Both the position numbers and the translations under genes were made by a program. A model generated the notes under the pieces. It saw only the letters and a list, made by a program, of their open reading frames with translations, was not told where the DNA came from and ran no database searches. 64,000 bases of DNA from Prado023 sp963774745 (lineage in GTDB: Bacteria; Actinomycetota; Actinomycetes; S36-B12; CAIYMF01), in assembly GCA_963774745.1 (NCBI GenBank), contig CAVZGE010000008.1:81842-145841 (forward strand). The letters are read 5' to 3'. Shown in pieces: positions 27,654-36,412 of the stretch; within the stretch, counting starts at the first letter, position 1; the number at the start of each line of letters is the position of its first letter.

Positions 27654-30600
27654 TGGCGCTGGTCAACCCGTCGCTGTTCTCGGCCCTCGGCAAGGGCTTC
27701 GCCTCCGACGCGTACGCCGTGGACGGCACCCACCTGCGCTGGCAGTTCGATCCTCGTCTCGGCTTCCCCCGCCACGCCTTCTGCGTCGAGCAGCGGGGGT
27801 CGGTGACGACGGGACGAACGCCGCCGGACGGCGGCGAGCGGTTCGCCGACCTCCGGCTGGACGTCGGCAGCACCCCGATCACCGTCACCCGGTTCACCGA
27901 GTCGGGGCTGCACGTGGAGCGTCGGCCGCAACCGATGCTCCGCACCGACCGCGGCGTCGAGCTCGACGGCCAGCCGATCGAGCTCCGGTTCGTCGAGGCC
28001 GACGGCCACGCGTGCTGGGTCCGGTTGCGGCTCACGCTGATGTCCCGTGGCGCAGCGGCTGTCGTCGAGGCCTGGTACGACAACCGCGGCCACCGCGAGC
28101 TCGTCGACCGGGACGCCCGCAGCACCGGGCGCCCCCCCACCCGGTTCGATGACATCGTCACCGTTCCCGACCGGCTGGAGCGGGTGCGCCGCACCCTGGC
28201 CGAGCTGCTGGACCGCCCCGACGTGACGCCGTCGGGGCAACCGATCGCCGCGGCCCTCCTGCCGCTGCACCGCAGGCTCGTGGCACTGGACCCCGGTCGC
28301 TTCCGCCGCGTCTCGGGGGAGTGGTTGAAGCAGGTGCACGCCGCACTCGTCGAGCTCAAGGTCACCCCCGATCAGCTGGCCCCGGACCTGTCGGTGCCCG
28401 TTTCAGTGGTGCTGGAGGTGTCGTCCGCCCGGATCGACCGGCTCACCATCAACGGTTCGGCGGCCGCCCTCCACGACCTGCGCTGGGTGCGCAGCGAGTC
28501 GCTGGCCGCCGACAAGGGATGGAAGCCCGTCGGCTGCTTCCCGGCAGCCACTGGCGAGGACGACTACCAGGCACGCAACGAGGACCTGTTCGCCGGGGTG
28601 CCGGCCGCCGGCGTGGCCAAGGAGCGCATCGTCGGCGGCGGCCCGGTCGGCGCCGAGCCGCTCGATGAACCGGTCGTCCCGCCGACCCGTCCGGCCACCG
28701 ACGTCGAGAGGGCCCGTCGCTACCTGGACCCCTGGCTGGACCGCCTGGAGCCCTGGTTGGCCACGGTGCTCGCCGGGTCACTGGGTGGCGCCGTGCACCA
28801 GGGCGAGATCGAATTGGCAGCCGAGCTCGACGATGCGGGACAGGTGCGCGGCGCCGGGGTCCCTGCCCGGCTGGCGGCGCAGCGGGCGCCGCTGATGCGG
28901 ATGCGTCCCTACCCGGTCCTCCTCGCCGCCGGGCTGGCCGGGTTCCCCACGGCGCGCCTGCTCGGGCTCGGTTGCGTGCTGGTGGACACCACCGAGCGAC
29001 CGATGGACTACCGCGTGCGGGGGCGCTGGCTGGTCGAGGACCTGTGGGCGTGGGTCGGGGCCGAGTCCCGCCGCCTGGCCGAGCTCGCCGACCGCGCGGT
29101 CAAGGCGTCGCCGGCGGACTATGCCCGGCTGCAGGCCGAGGTGCTCGCGGCCCAGATGTCGCTCGTCGAGACCACCGGGTTCGTCGGCGACCTCACGGCC
29201 ACCGCCGTCGACGGGGTGGTCGAGCTGGTCGCCCTCGTGATCGGCGTGCGGGTGGCGCCGCACCCGCTGTTCGCCGCCCCGGCCACGGTCACGGTGCGCG
29301 AGGACGGCCTGGGGTTGCCGCCGGCGCACGCGCGTCAGGCGGTGGCCGCGGTGGAGTGGGCGCTGCGCCAGCGGGCCCGGGTGATGGACGACACCGCGGT
29401 ACCCACCGGCGCGTGCATCGCCCGATCGCCGGGCGGGACGACGGGCCTGTTCGACTCGGTGCGCAACCCCAACGACCCCGCCGACCCAGCATCGCCGCAG
29501 GTGGCGGTGCTGCCGGCTGGCCCCTCCGGTGCCCCCGGGGCGGCGGGCACGGCTCTCTTCGCCGACCGCTACGTCGACGACGGGGTCGACTACCGCTACG
29601 GGGTGAGTGAGTGCGATCCGTTCGGCCGGTGGTCGACGTTCACCGAGACCGCCTTCCGCTGGGACGACCTGACTCCGCCGGCTCCGCCGGTCCAGGTGCA
29701 GGCGTCGTTGGCGGAGGGCGGCACGCCCGCCCGACAGGTCCTCACGATCACGTTCGCCTGGCCGGCGACGGCCGGGTCCGCGGCGACGACGACCTACGAT
29801 CTGCACCTGCGCCGGGTGGCGCCGCCGTCCGCGTCGGCGCAGGACCCGACCCACTGGGGCCGATTCGAGCGGGCGGCGGGGACGAGTGCCGCGCCGCTCA
29901 CCTTCGCCGGGGACTTCACCGGCGTCACCGTGCACGACGGGATGAGCGTGGCCGTGTCCTTCGCCGACGAGGACCGGCCTTCGCCCTCGGGCCCGGCGGC
30001 GTACCGCGTGTTCACCGTGGCCGCCGAGGGGGTGCTCGTTCCCCACGACGCCAACGACAGGGCGCGGGCGTGGGTGGCGGTCGGCTCGCGCAACGCCAGG
30101 GGCATCGCCTCGGAGTCGCTGGGCGGCCCGGCCCTGGCCGAGGACTTCCGCATCGCGCCCCCGCCCCCGCCGGTGTTCCCACCCGACCCGGTCCTGGCCA
30201 CCTACCCGGATGCCGACCGGACGTCGAGCTTCACGCTGTCGTGGCCGGTGGCGGGTCAGGTGCGCTCCACCGTCTATCGGGCCGGTGAACGGGACCTCGT
30301 GGCGATGGCCCGCTTGCGGGGCATCGCCGTGGCGTGGAACGAGTCGGACCCGCCGGCGGTGCGGTCCGCAGCGGTCCGGGCTGTGGCGCCGAGCCTGCGC
30401 GACGCCTTCGAGCCTGTGTCGGGAATGCTGCCCGCGGGGGTGGGCTCGTACACCGACATCCTGCCCGGCGGGCTGAAGACGTTGAGCGTCTACACGATCG
30501 TCGGGCAGTCGCCGGCCCTCGTGCCGGGTCCGTGGCCCTCGTCCGACGCCGGGTTCGTCGCCGTGGCCGTGCCCAAGGTCCCCGAGCCCTCGCCGCCGGT

Positions 30601-31252
30601 CGTCGTCTCCGCCCTCCACTCGCTGGCGAACGGCTCCGGGGTGCAGCTGGCCATCGCCGAGCCGCCCCGGGGTTCGGCCGACGTGGGTTCCTACGAGGTG
30701 TATCGGGTGTTCGCGGAGCGCTTCGAACTGGCAGCCGAGATCCGCACGATGCGCCCGTCGGGTCGGGTTGCCGTCACCGCCGCTTCGTACGTCGAGCGAC
30801 CCGCCGGGCCGCCGAAGGTGGCGACGATCGTGGACAGTGACGGCCTGAAGCCGTGGCGCGCCTACCTGTACCGGGTGGTCGCCCGGGGGGCGGCCCCCGG
30901 CCGGGAGACGCGTTCTGCGCCGTCCGGCGCCGCCCGCGTGATCGTGGCGGACCCCAACCCGCCCCCCGCTCCTCAGGTGGTCAGCGCCACCCGGACCGGC
31001 AGTGATGTGGTGGTGACGTGGGAGGCGGTGGCGCCCACCACTCCCGCCGGCCGGTGGCGGTTCGCCGTGGTCGACACCGACGGCCCGATCACGCTCGGCA
31101 CCCTCGACGCCGAGGACCCCGGCGTGCGCGATCCCGCGAACCCCGATCGCTTCACGGCGACCCTCGTCGGCGCCACCGTGACCGAGGTGACGGTCATCGT
31201 GACCGACCCGCTGGGACGCACCGCGACGAGCGCCCCGGCGCCGGTGGCCTGA
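27650..31252 (+). CDS. Giant partner protein with FnIII-like domains (about 1200 aa)
   Basis: The start ATG 27650 overlaps the previous stop and has AAGGG 6 nt upstream; 1200 residues. The long in-frame extension further upstream is only a shadow of the first giant gene. The N-terminus has the motif DGTHLRWQFDPRLGFPRHAF, a block I associate with uncharacterised large actinobacterial proteins. The middle (about residues 350-650) is alpha-helical. From about residue 680 there are several fibronectin-III-like units (PPAPPVQVQASL; PNPPPAPQVVSATRTGSDVV). No signal peptide or membrane segment. It is coupled to the first giant gene and followed by a 42-bp gap to the convergent transaldolase. Function unknown. 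Confidence 0.8.
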   Translation: MMALVNPSLFSALGKGFASDAYAVDGTHLRWQFDPRLGFPRHAFCVEQRGSVTTGRTPPDGGERFADLRLDVGSTPITVTRFTESGLHVERRPQPMLRTDRGVELDGQPIELRFVEADGHACWVRLRLTLMSRGAAAVVEAWYDNRGHRELVDRDARSTGRPPTRFDDIVTVPDRLERVRRTLAELLDRPDVTPSGQPIAAALLPLHRRLVALDPGRFRRVSGEWLKQVHAALVELKVTPDQLAPDLSVPVSVVLEVSSARIDRLTINGSAAALHDLRWVRSESLAADKGWKPVGCFPAATGEDDYQARNEDLFAGVPAAGVAKERIVGGGPVGAEPLDEPVVPPTRPATDVERARRYLDPWLDRLEPWLATVLAGSLGGAVHQGEIELAAELDDAGQVRGAGVPARLAAQRAPLMRMRPYPVLLAAGLAGFPTARLLGLGCVLVDTTERPMDYRVRGRWLVEDLWAWVGAESRRLAELADRAVKASPADYARLQAEVLAAQMSLVETTGFVGDLTATAVDGVVELVALVIGVRVAPHPLFAAPATVTVREDGLGLPPAHARQAVAAVEWALRQRARVMDDTAVPTGACIARSPGGTTGLFDSVRNPNDPADPASPQVAVLPAGPSGAPGAAGTALFADRYVDDGVDYRYGVSECDPFGRWSTFTETAFRWDDLTPPAPPVQVQASLAEGGTPARQVLTITFAWPATAGSAATTTYDLHLRRVAPPSASAQDPTHWGRFERAAGTSAAPLTFAGDFTGVTVHDGMSVAVSFADEDRPSPSGPAAYRVFTVAAEGVLVPHDANDRARAWVAVGSRNARGIASESLGGPALAEDFRIAPPPPPVFPPDPVLATYPDADRTSSFTLSWPVAGQVRSTVYRAGERDLVAMARLRGIAVAWNESDPPAVRSAAVRAVAPSLRDAFEPVSGMLPAGVGSYTDILPGGLKTLSVYTIVGQSPALVPGPWPSSDAGFVAVAVPKVPEPSPPVVVSALHSLANGSGVQLAIAEPPRGSADVGSYEVYRVFAERFELAAEIRTMRPSGRVAVTAASYVERPAGPPKVATIVDSDGLKPWRAYLYRVVARGAAPGRETRSAPSGAARVIVADPNPPPAPQVVSATRTGSDVVVTWEAVAPTTPAGRWRFAVVDTDGPITLGTLDAEDPGVRDPANPDRFTATLVGATVTEVTVIVTDPLGRTATSAPAPVA

Positions 31253-31294
31253 CGTAGGACCGGGCGACTGGCGGCTCGCGGGGCGGGGAGGATC

Positions 31295-32392
31295 TCAGCG
31301 CATCGCCGTCGCGATCGAGTCAAGCAGCTCGGCCCACGCCTGCTCGAACTTCGCGACGCCCTCGGTCTCGAGTGCCTCGGTGACCGCGCCCATGTCGATC
31401 CCGGCAGCGGCCAGGGCCATCATCACCCCGGCCGGATCAGGGTCCGCCCCCAGGATCGTGCCGGGGGTGACGGTTCCGTGGTCGGCGACGGCCAGCAGGG
31501 TCGGCTCGGGCATCGTGTTGACGATCCCGGGACCCACCAGGTCGGTGACGTACATGGTGTCGGGGTACGCGGGGTTCTTGACACCGGTCGAGGCCCACAG
31601 CGGCCGCTGCGGCCGGGCTCCAGCCTCGGCCAGGGCGTCCCACCTGGCGCCGCTGAACGCCTGCTGGTACTCCGTGTAGGCGAGCCGGGCGTTCGCCACG
31701 GCAGCCGTGCCCCGCAGCGCCAGCGCCTCTTCGGTGCCGATGGCCTCGAGCAGATGATCCACCGCGGTGTCGACGCGGCTGACGAAGAAGCTGGCGACCG
31801 ACTCGACCTCAGCCACGTCGTTCCCCGCTGCACGCCGGGCCTCCAGGCCGGCGATGTAGGCCTCCATCACCTCGCGGTAGCGCTCGAGGGAGAAGATCAG
31901 GGTGACGTTGACGCTGATCCCGTCGGCGATCGCAGCCTGGATCGCCGGCAGGCCCGCGCGGGTCGCGGGGATCTTGACCAGCAGGTTCGGCCGGTCGATC
32001 TGCGCCCACAGCTCCCGCGCCTGGGCCAGTGTGCGCCCGGTCTCGTGAGCCAGCCGCGGGTCGACCTCGATGGACACCCGTCCGTCCACGTGCCCGGACC
32101 GCTCGGCGACCGGTGCCAGCAGGTCGCAGGCCGCGCGCACGTCATCGGTCGTCAGGGCCCGGACAACCGCATCCACGTCGTGACCGGCGTCGGCCAGGGT
32201 GCGGACCTGCGAGTCGTAGCGACCGGAGCCGGTGATCGCCGCCTGGAAGATCGAGGGATTCGTGGTCACGCCGACCACGGACATGTCCTCGACGAGGCCC
32301 GCGAGGCTGCCGTCCTCGAGCCGGTCGCGGGAGAGGTCGTCGAGCCAGACGGCCACGCCGGCCTGGGAGAGGGCGGCCAGGGTGGGGTTCAT
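31295..32392 (-). CDS. tal: Transaldolase
   Basis: The start at ATG 32392 is preferred over 32410, since AGGAG lies 6 nt before it. The 365-residue product has the actinobacterial long-form transaldolase features: VGVTTNPSIFQAAI near residue 50 and the Schiff-base lysine in NLLVKIPATRAGLPAI. It moves a dihydroxyacetone unit between sedoheptulose 7-phosphate and glyceraldehyde 3-phosphate in the cytoplasm. It belongs with zwf, gnd and transketolase in this locus, and a regulon-type repeat sits about 150 bp upstream. Confidence 0.96.
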   Translation of the reverse strand: MNPTLAALSQAGVAVWLDDLSRDRLEDGSLAGLVEDMSVVGVTTNPSIFQAAITGSGRYDSQVRTLADAGHDVDAVVRALTTDDVRAACDLLAPVAERSGHVDGRVSIEVDPRLAHETGRTLAQARELWAQIDRPNLLVKIPATRAGLPAIQAAIADGISVNVTLIFSLERYREVMEAYIAGLEARRAAGNDVAEVESVASFFVSRVDTAVDHLLEAIGTEEALALRGTAAVANARLAYTEYQQAFSGARWDALAEAGARPQRPLWASTGVKNPAYPDTMYVTDLVGPGIVNTMPEPTLLAVADHGTVTPGTILGADPDPAGVMMALAAAGIDMGAVTEALETEGVAKFEQAWAELLDSIATAMR

Positions 32393-32541
32393 GTGGTGCT
32401 CCTGATTCATGTGCGGGCGGATGCGGAGGGCAGGGGACGCGCACGCGCTCCGGCCGATTCGCGTTGCGGGCTGTCTGCGTGGTGGTCCCGGCCGTGTGTT
32501 CGTCCTCGACGCTAGCCCGGCAGGCTGGGACAGCCCCAGTG

Positions 32542-32557
32542 GTTGCCGGACGTTGCC
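32542..32557 (-). promoter_or_regulatory. Regulon site I (before tal)
   Basis: On the minus strand: GGCAAC-GTCC-GGCAAC, two direct half-sites 10 bp apart (one helical turn). The third inverted half-site is poor here. It is oriented toward transaldolase. Confidence 0.55.
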
Positions 32558-32594
32558 TCGGGACCGACGTCGGATCCCAGCCGGGCGGAGCTGC

Positions 32595-33224
32595 TCAGGC
32601 CGTCAGGTTCGCAACGGCGTCGAGGATCGCGTCGACGGCCGCCGCGGTGGGGGTGGCGCTCGTGTCGATCACGAGGTCGTAGCGATCGGGCTCGCGGGGA
32701 TCCCAGCCGTACAGCACGATGGACATGTCCGCGCGGATCTCGTCCTCGGGCTCCTGGCGCCTGGCCGCCTCCGCCGGGGTGATCCCGAGGTCCTGCGCGG
32801 CCCGCGCGATGCGGTCCTCGACCCGACCGATGAGCAGGACGTGCACCGTGGCTGGCCGGTCCGCCAGCACGACACGGCCGTTCCGTCCCACGATCACCCC
32901 GCCATCCTGGGCCGCAGCCCGGACTCGGCGGTCGTTCTCCATGACGAGCTCGTGGATCAGCCGATCGGTCGTGGCGCCATCGACAGTGCCCTCGGGGGAG
33001 TGGGCGCGACCCAGGACGTCGACGACGCGGGAGAGCACCGTCCGCTCGACGGGCTCAGCGTCGGGCCCGCCCGCAAGTGTCTGCGAGCTGAACGCCTGCG
33101 GGTGGTAGGGCAGTCCCAGTGCATCGGCCACTGCGCGCCCCACCTCGTCGACCCCGGTCCCGTAGGTGCCGAAGATGGTCACGACGGGCGTCGTGGCCGT
33201 CCGCTCGGCGCTCCCTGTGCCCAT
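32595..33224 (-). CDS. Cytidylate kinase-like protein, copy 1
   Basis: 209 residues of the cytidylate-kinase-like family. The N-terminus VVTIFGTYGTGVDEVGRAVADALGLPY has a P-loop-like turn, but the usual Walker Lys is replaced. Further blocks are PYHPQAFSS, GGVIVGRNGRVVLADRP (NMP-binding-like) and RADMSIVLYGWDP. The true substrate is unknown; such proteins may phosphorylate something other than CMP. It follows a small unknown gene (31 bp) and has a paralogue at 57262. Both copies lie downstream of regulon elements in the same carbohydrate locus. Confidence 0.8.
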   Translation of the reverse strand: MGTGSAERTATTPVVTIFGTYGTGVDEVGRAVADALGLPYHPQAFSSQTLAGGPDAEPVERTVLSRVVDVLGRAHSPEGTVDGATTDRLIHELVMENDRRVRAAAQDGGVIVGRNGRVVLADRPATVHVLLIGRVEDRIARAAQDLGITPAEAARRQEPEDEIRADMSIVLYGWDPREPDRYDLVIDTSATPTAAAVDAILDAVANLTA

Positions 33225-33255
33225 CGAGTCCTCCTTGGTCGTGCGGCCACGGGCG

Positions 33256-33447
33256 TCAGTACGTGTGCCTCAACAGCGATGCGACGTCAGGCTCCTGCGA
33301 AGCCCAGTGCAGGATGTCATCGGGGAACAGGATCTGCTCCCAGTCGGGGGTCTGCCCGGTCCTGCGCTGCCACTCGCGCAGCGCCACGTAGGAGTCCCGC
33401 CGCCGATCGTCGGTGGCGTAGCTCTTCAGCGATGCGACCGGGCTCAT
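33256..33447 (-). CDS. Small conserved-looking hypothetical protein (63 aa)
   Basis: The start at ATG 33447 is supported by GGAGGA at about 5 nt. The sequence has mixed charged and aromatic residues (LREWQRRTGQTPDWEQILF; DDILHWASQEPDVASLL), unlike a random frame. It is located 31 bp before the kinase-like gene, so they probably form one operon. I do not recognise the family. It may be a small regulator of, or partner for, the kinase-like protein. Confidence 0.6.
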   Translation of the reverse strand: MSPVASLKSYATDDRRRDSYVALREWQRRTGQTPDWEQILFPDDILHWASQEPDVASLLRHTY

Positions 33448-33511
33448 GGGGTCCTCCGGTGAGGGTCGTGACCACTCATTCCTACCGCGTCGCGGGCGCT
33501 CTGGGGGAACG

Positions 33512-33527
33512 GGTGCCATCAGTTGCC
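33512..33527 (-). promoter_or_regulatory. Regulon site J (before small gene and kinase-like gene)
   Basis: On the minus strand: GGCAAC-TGAT-GGCACC, two direct half-sites 10 bp apart, ending 65 bp before the small gene. It also lies about 100 bp before zwf on the other strand, so it could affect both. Confidence 0.45.
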
Positions 33528-33610
33528 ACCGGCGGTGATGCGGGTCCAGGCGGGGATCCGGCCCGCTGGACCCACGCCCTCGTCGCCGGTGGTCCCAGGG
33601 GGTGTCGCCC

Positions 33611-33626
33611 TATGCTGGCTGGCGTG
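33611..33626 (+). promoter_or_regulatory. Leaderless-type promoter of zwf
   Basis: TATGCT, then 7 nt, then GTG. In actinobacteria a -10 hexamer 7 nt before a GTG often means transcription starts at the first base of the codon. The same layout occurs before lacI. No Shine-Dalgarno sequence is seen here. Confidence 0.4.
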
Positions 33627-35072
33627 AGCGACAGCGTCGAGCGTGATGCCTTCCCGCCGGGGCCTGAGGCGTCCGGTGCTCGAGGCGCCGACGACTCCGA
33701 CGCGCTCGTGCTGTTCGGGGCGACCGGCGACCTCGCGCGCAAGAAGCTGTACCTCGCGCTTTACCACATGGCGGCAGCGGGGAACCTGAGGATCCCGGTC
33801 GTGGGCGTGGCCAGGTCGGGCTGGGACGGTGCCCGGTTCGCTGCCCACGTGCGGGCGGCGATCGCCGAGACTGTCGAGGACCCGGATCCGGTCGTCGTCG
33901 AGGCGATCACCGCACGCCTGAGCCTCGTCGGGGGCGGGGACTACTCCCAGGTGGGCACGTTCACCCGCCTGCGCGCGGAGCTCGACCGGCTCGGCGCGAC
34001 GAGACCGGCGTTCTACCTGGCGATCCCTCCCGACCTCTTCCCGGTGGTGATCGAGGCCCTGGCACGTGAGGGGCTGAACCGGGGATCGCGCGTCATCATC
34101 GAGAAGCCGTTCGGGCGCAGCCTGGCGACCGCGAAGGCCCTGAACGTGTTGCTGCATCGGCACTTCGACGAGCGCGCGATCTTCCGGATCGACCACTACC
34201 TGGGCAAGGAGGCCGTCGAGGACCTGCTGGTCTTCCGGTTCGCGAACACCTTCCTCGAGCCGATCTGGAACCGCAACTACGTCAAGAGCGTCCAGATCAC
34301 GATGGCCGAATCCTTCGGGGTGGAGGGCCGCGGCGCCTTCTACGAGGGGGTCGGGGCCCTGCGCGACGTGGTCCAGAACCACCTGCTGCAGGTGGTGGCC
34401 ATGCTGGCCATGGAGCCCCCGGTCAGCCCGCACGCGGACGCGCTGCGCGACGAGAAGGCCAAGGTGTTCCAGGCCATGGCGTCCCTGAGGCGCGAGGCGG
34501 TGGTCCGCGGGCAGTACGACGGGTACCTCGACGAGGCCGGCGTCGCGCCGGACTCGGACGTCGAGACCTTCATCGCGTGCCGGTTCGAGATCGACTCCTG
34601 GCGCTGGTCCGGGGTGCCCTTCTACGTGCGTGCCGGCAAGGAGATGCCGTGCAATGCGCTTGAGGCGCTGGTCGAGCTGCGCGACCCGCCGCGGATGCTG
34701 TTCGCCGAACCGGGGCTCCCGAGTCCGCACGCGAACCTCATCAGGTTCCGCCTCGGCGCGCTCGACGGGGTCACGATGACCGTCCAGGCCAAGCAGCCGG
34801 GTCCTCACCTGGTGGCCCAGCCGGTGGACCTGTCGGTGGACTTCGGCACCAGCCTGGGGGCGCGGATGGGACCCTACGAGCGGCTGCTGGGGGACGCGAT
34901 CGTCGGGGACTCCCGTCGGTTCGCCCGCGAGGACGGGGTGGAGTGCACCTGGCGGGTGGTCCAGCCGGCGTTGGACGACCCGGTGCCCGTGCACCGCTAC
35001 GCACCCGGCACCTGGGGACCCGACGCGGCCGACGGCCTGCTCGGAACCGACCACTGGCATGATCCGGAATGA
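33624..35072 (+). CDS. zwf: Glucose-6-phosphate 1-dehydrogenase
   Basis: The GTG start at 33624 (or ATG 33612) gives about 482 residues, normal for the family. The NADP site GATGDLARKKLY lies near the N-terminus, and the active-site signature RIDHYLGKEAVEDLL contains the catalytic His region. It oxidises glucose 6-phosphate to 6-phosphogluconolactone. A short-form gnd follows after 31 bp, so the two oxidative-branch enzymes form an operon. No lactonase gene is seen next to them. Confidence 0.96.
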   Translation: MSDSVERDAFPPGPEASGARGADDSDALVLFGATGDLARKKLYLALYHMAAAGNLRIPVVGVARSGWDGARFAAHVRAAIAETVEDPDPVVVEAITARLSLVGGGDYSQVGTFTRLRAELDRLGATRPAFYLAIPPDLFPVVIEALAREGLNRGSRVIIEKPFGRSLATAKALNVLLHRHFDERAIFRIDHYLGKEAVEDLLVFRFANTFLEPIWNRNYVKSVQITMAESFGVEGRGAFYEGVGALRDVVQNHLLQVVAMLAMEPPVSPHADALRDEKAKVFQAMASLRREAVVRGQYDGYLDEAGVAPDSDVETFIACRFEIDSWRWSGVPFYVRAGKEMPCNALEALVELRDPPRMLFAEPGLPSPHANLIRFRLGALDGVTMTVQAKQPGPHLVAQPVDLSVDFGTSLGARMGPYERLLGDAIVGDSRRFAREDGVECTWRVVQPALDDPVPVHRYAPGTWGPDAADGLLGTDHWHDPE

Positions 35073-35103
35073 CCGCACGCCGCCCGCGGGCGAAGGAGCG
35101 CAG

Positions 35104-36138
35104 ATGACCACGAACACGCCCATGACACTCGGGGTCGTCGGCCTCGGCCGGATGGGGGCCAACATCGTGCGGCGGCTGATGGCCGACGGGCACGCCGCCG
35201 TGGTCCACGACATCAACCCCGACACGGTGGCCGCGCTGGCCGCTGAGGGGGCGATCGGGGCTCACTCGCTGGCCGAGCTGGCAGCAGCGCTGCCCGCCCC
35301 CCGAGCGGTGTGGATCATGGTCCCGGCCGGTCGGATCACGCAGGCCACGATCGCCGCCCTGGCCGAGGTGCTCGCCCCCGGCGACACGATCATCGACGGG
35401 GGCAACACCCACTACACCGACGACCTGCGGCACGCCGCCGCACTGCGTGAGCGGGGCATCCACCACATCGACGTCGGCACCAGCGGCGGGGTCTGGGGCG
35501 CCGAGCGCGGCTACTGCCTGATGATCGGCGGCGAGCCCGACCCCGTCGACCGGCTCCGCCCGATCTTCGTCTCCCTGGCCCCCGGCTTCGACTCGGCCGA
35601 GCGCACGCCGGGACGATCCGGGGATCCCGAACCGGCGGAGCTGGGCTTCCTGCACTGCGGGCCGAACGGGGCCGGGCACTTCGTCAAGATGGTGCACAAC
35701 GGCATCGAGTACGGCCTGATGGCCGCCTATGCCGAGGGCCTGAACATCCTGGCCAACGCCGACGCCGGACTGCGTGCCCGGGACGCCGACGCCGAGACCG
35801 CCCCGTTGGAGCACCCCGAGCAGTACCAGTACCAGCTGGACCTCCCGGCGATCACCGAGGTGTGGCGGCGCGGGTCCGTCGTCGGCTCCTGGTTGCTGGA
35901 CCTGACCGCCTCCGCGCTGCACGCGTCCCCGGATCTCGCCGAGTTCTCCGGTCGGGTGTCGGACTCCGGGGAGGGCCGCTGGACCGCGGTGGCCGCCATC
36001 GACGAGGGCGTGCCCGCCCCCGTGCTGACGGCCGCCCTGCAGTCCCGGTTCGACTCCCAGGGATCGGCGGCCTACGCCAACAAGGTGGTGTCCGCGATGC
36101 GCAAGCAGTTCGGCGGGCACGACGAGAAGTCGGGATGA
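35104..36138 (+). CDS. 6-phosphogluconate dehydrogenase, short form
   Basis: ATG 35104 with AAGGAG 7 nt upstream; 344 residues. The dinucleotide site is GLGRMGANI, and the substrate/catalytic signature is GPNGAGHFVKMVHNGIEYG. Short forms of about 300-340 residues are often NAD-preferring (GntZ/YqeC type) and lack the long C-terminal helical tail of GndA. It makes ribulose 5-phosphate and CO2. It is probably transcribed with zwf. A second, full-length enzyme is encoded at 49590. Confidence 0.93.
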   Translation: MTTNTPMTLGVVGLGRMGANIVRRLMADGHAAVVHDINPDTVAALAAEGAIGAHSLAELAAALPAPRAVWIMVPAGRITQATIAALAEVLAPGDTIIDGGNTHYTDDLRHAAALRERGIHHIDVGTSGGVWGAERGYCLMIGGEPDPVDRLRPIFVSLAPGFDSAERTPGRSGDPEPAELGFLHCGPNGAGHFVKMVHNGIEYGLMAAYAEGLNILANADAGLRARDADAETAPLEHPEQYQYQLDLPAITEVWRRGSVVGSWLLDLTASALHASPDLAEFSGRVSDSGEGRWTAVAAIDEGVPAPVLTAALQSRFDSQGSAAYANKVVSAMRKQFGGHDEKSG

Positions 36139-36412
36139 CCCGGCCTTCCACCCGCGTCCTGGTGGCGCCGCCACCGCCACCGCCGCCGCGGCACTCTGCG
36201 GCTGCCTCTGCTGCGGTCGCGGGTGTCGTGACAACAGCCGTGCAGGTCCCGTTCTGCGACTCCGGGGCCGCGGGCTCGGCTCTGACCTGAGGTCGCCGGC
36301 CCGCGGGTGGCAACCGAAGGCAACTGGTTGCCCGGGCGACCCGGCAGGCCATGTACTCGATACAAGCCGGTTGGACCGGCCGGGAGAGCCCGATGTCGAT
36401 CGAGGAGAAGCC
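36139..36412. other. Intergenic region before HAD gene
   Basis: 274 bp without a convincing gene. A frame of 51 codons starts at 36135, but it is Pro/Ala-rich and looks random. The region holds regulon site A. Confidence 0.5.
36309..36332 (+). promoter_or_regulatory. Regulon site A (before HAD-GH3 unit)
   Basis: GGCAAC-CGAA-GGCAAC-TG-GTTGCC: two direct half-sites plus an inverted third. It is the most complete of the elements. It ends 81 bp before the HAD gene. Confidence 0.65.

Noticed and set aside
31253..31294. Terminator between the giant gene and transaldolase
   Set aside because: The 42-bp gap is G-rich but no convincing inverted repeat was found.
36135..36290. 51-codon frame overlapping the end of the short 6PGDH
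   Set aside because: Poly-Pro and Ala-rich with no ribosome site and no homology; it overlaps the regulatory region.
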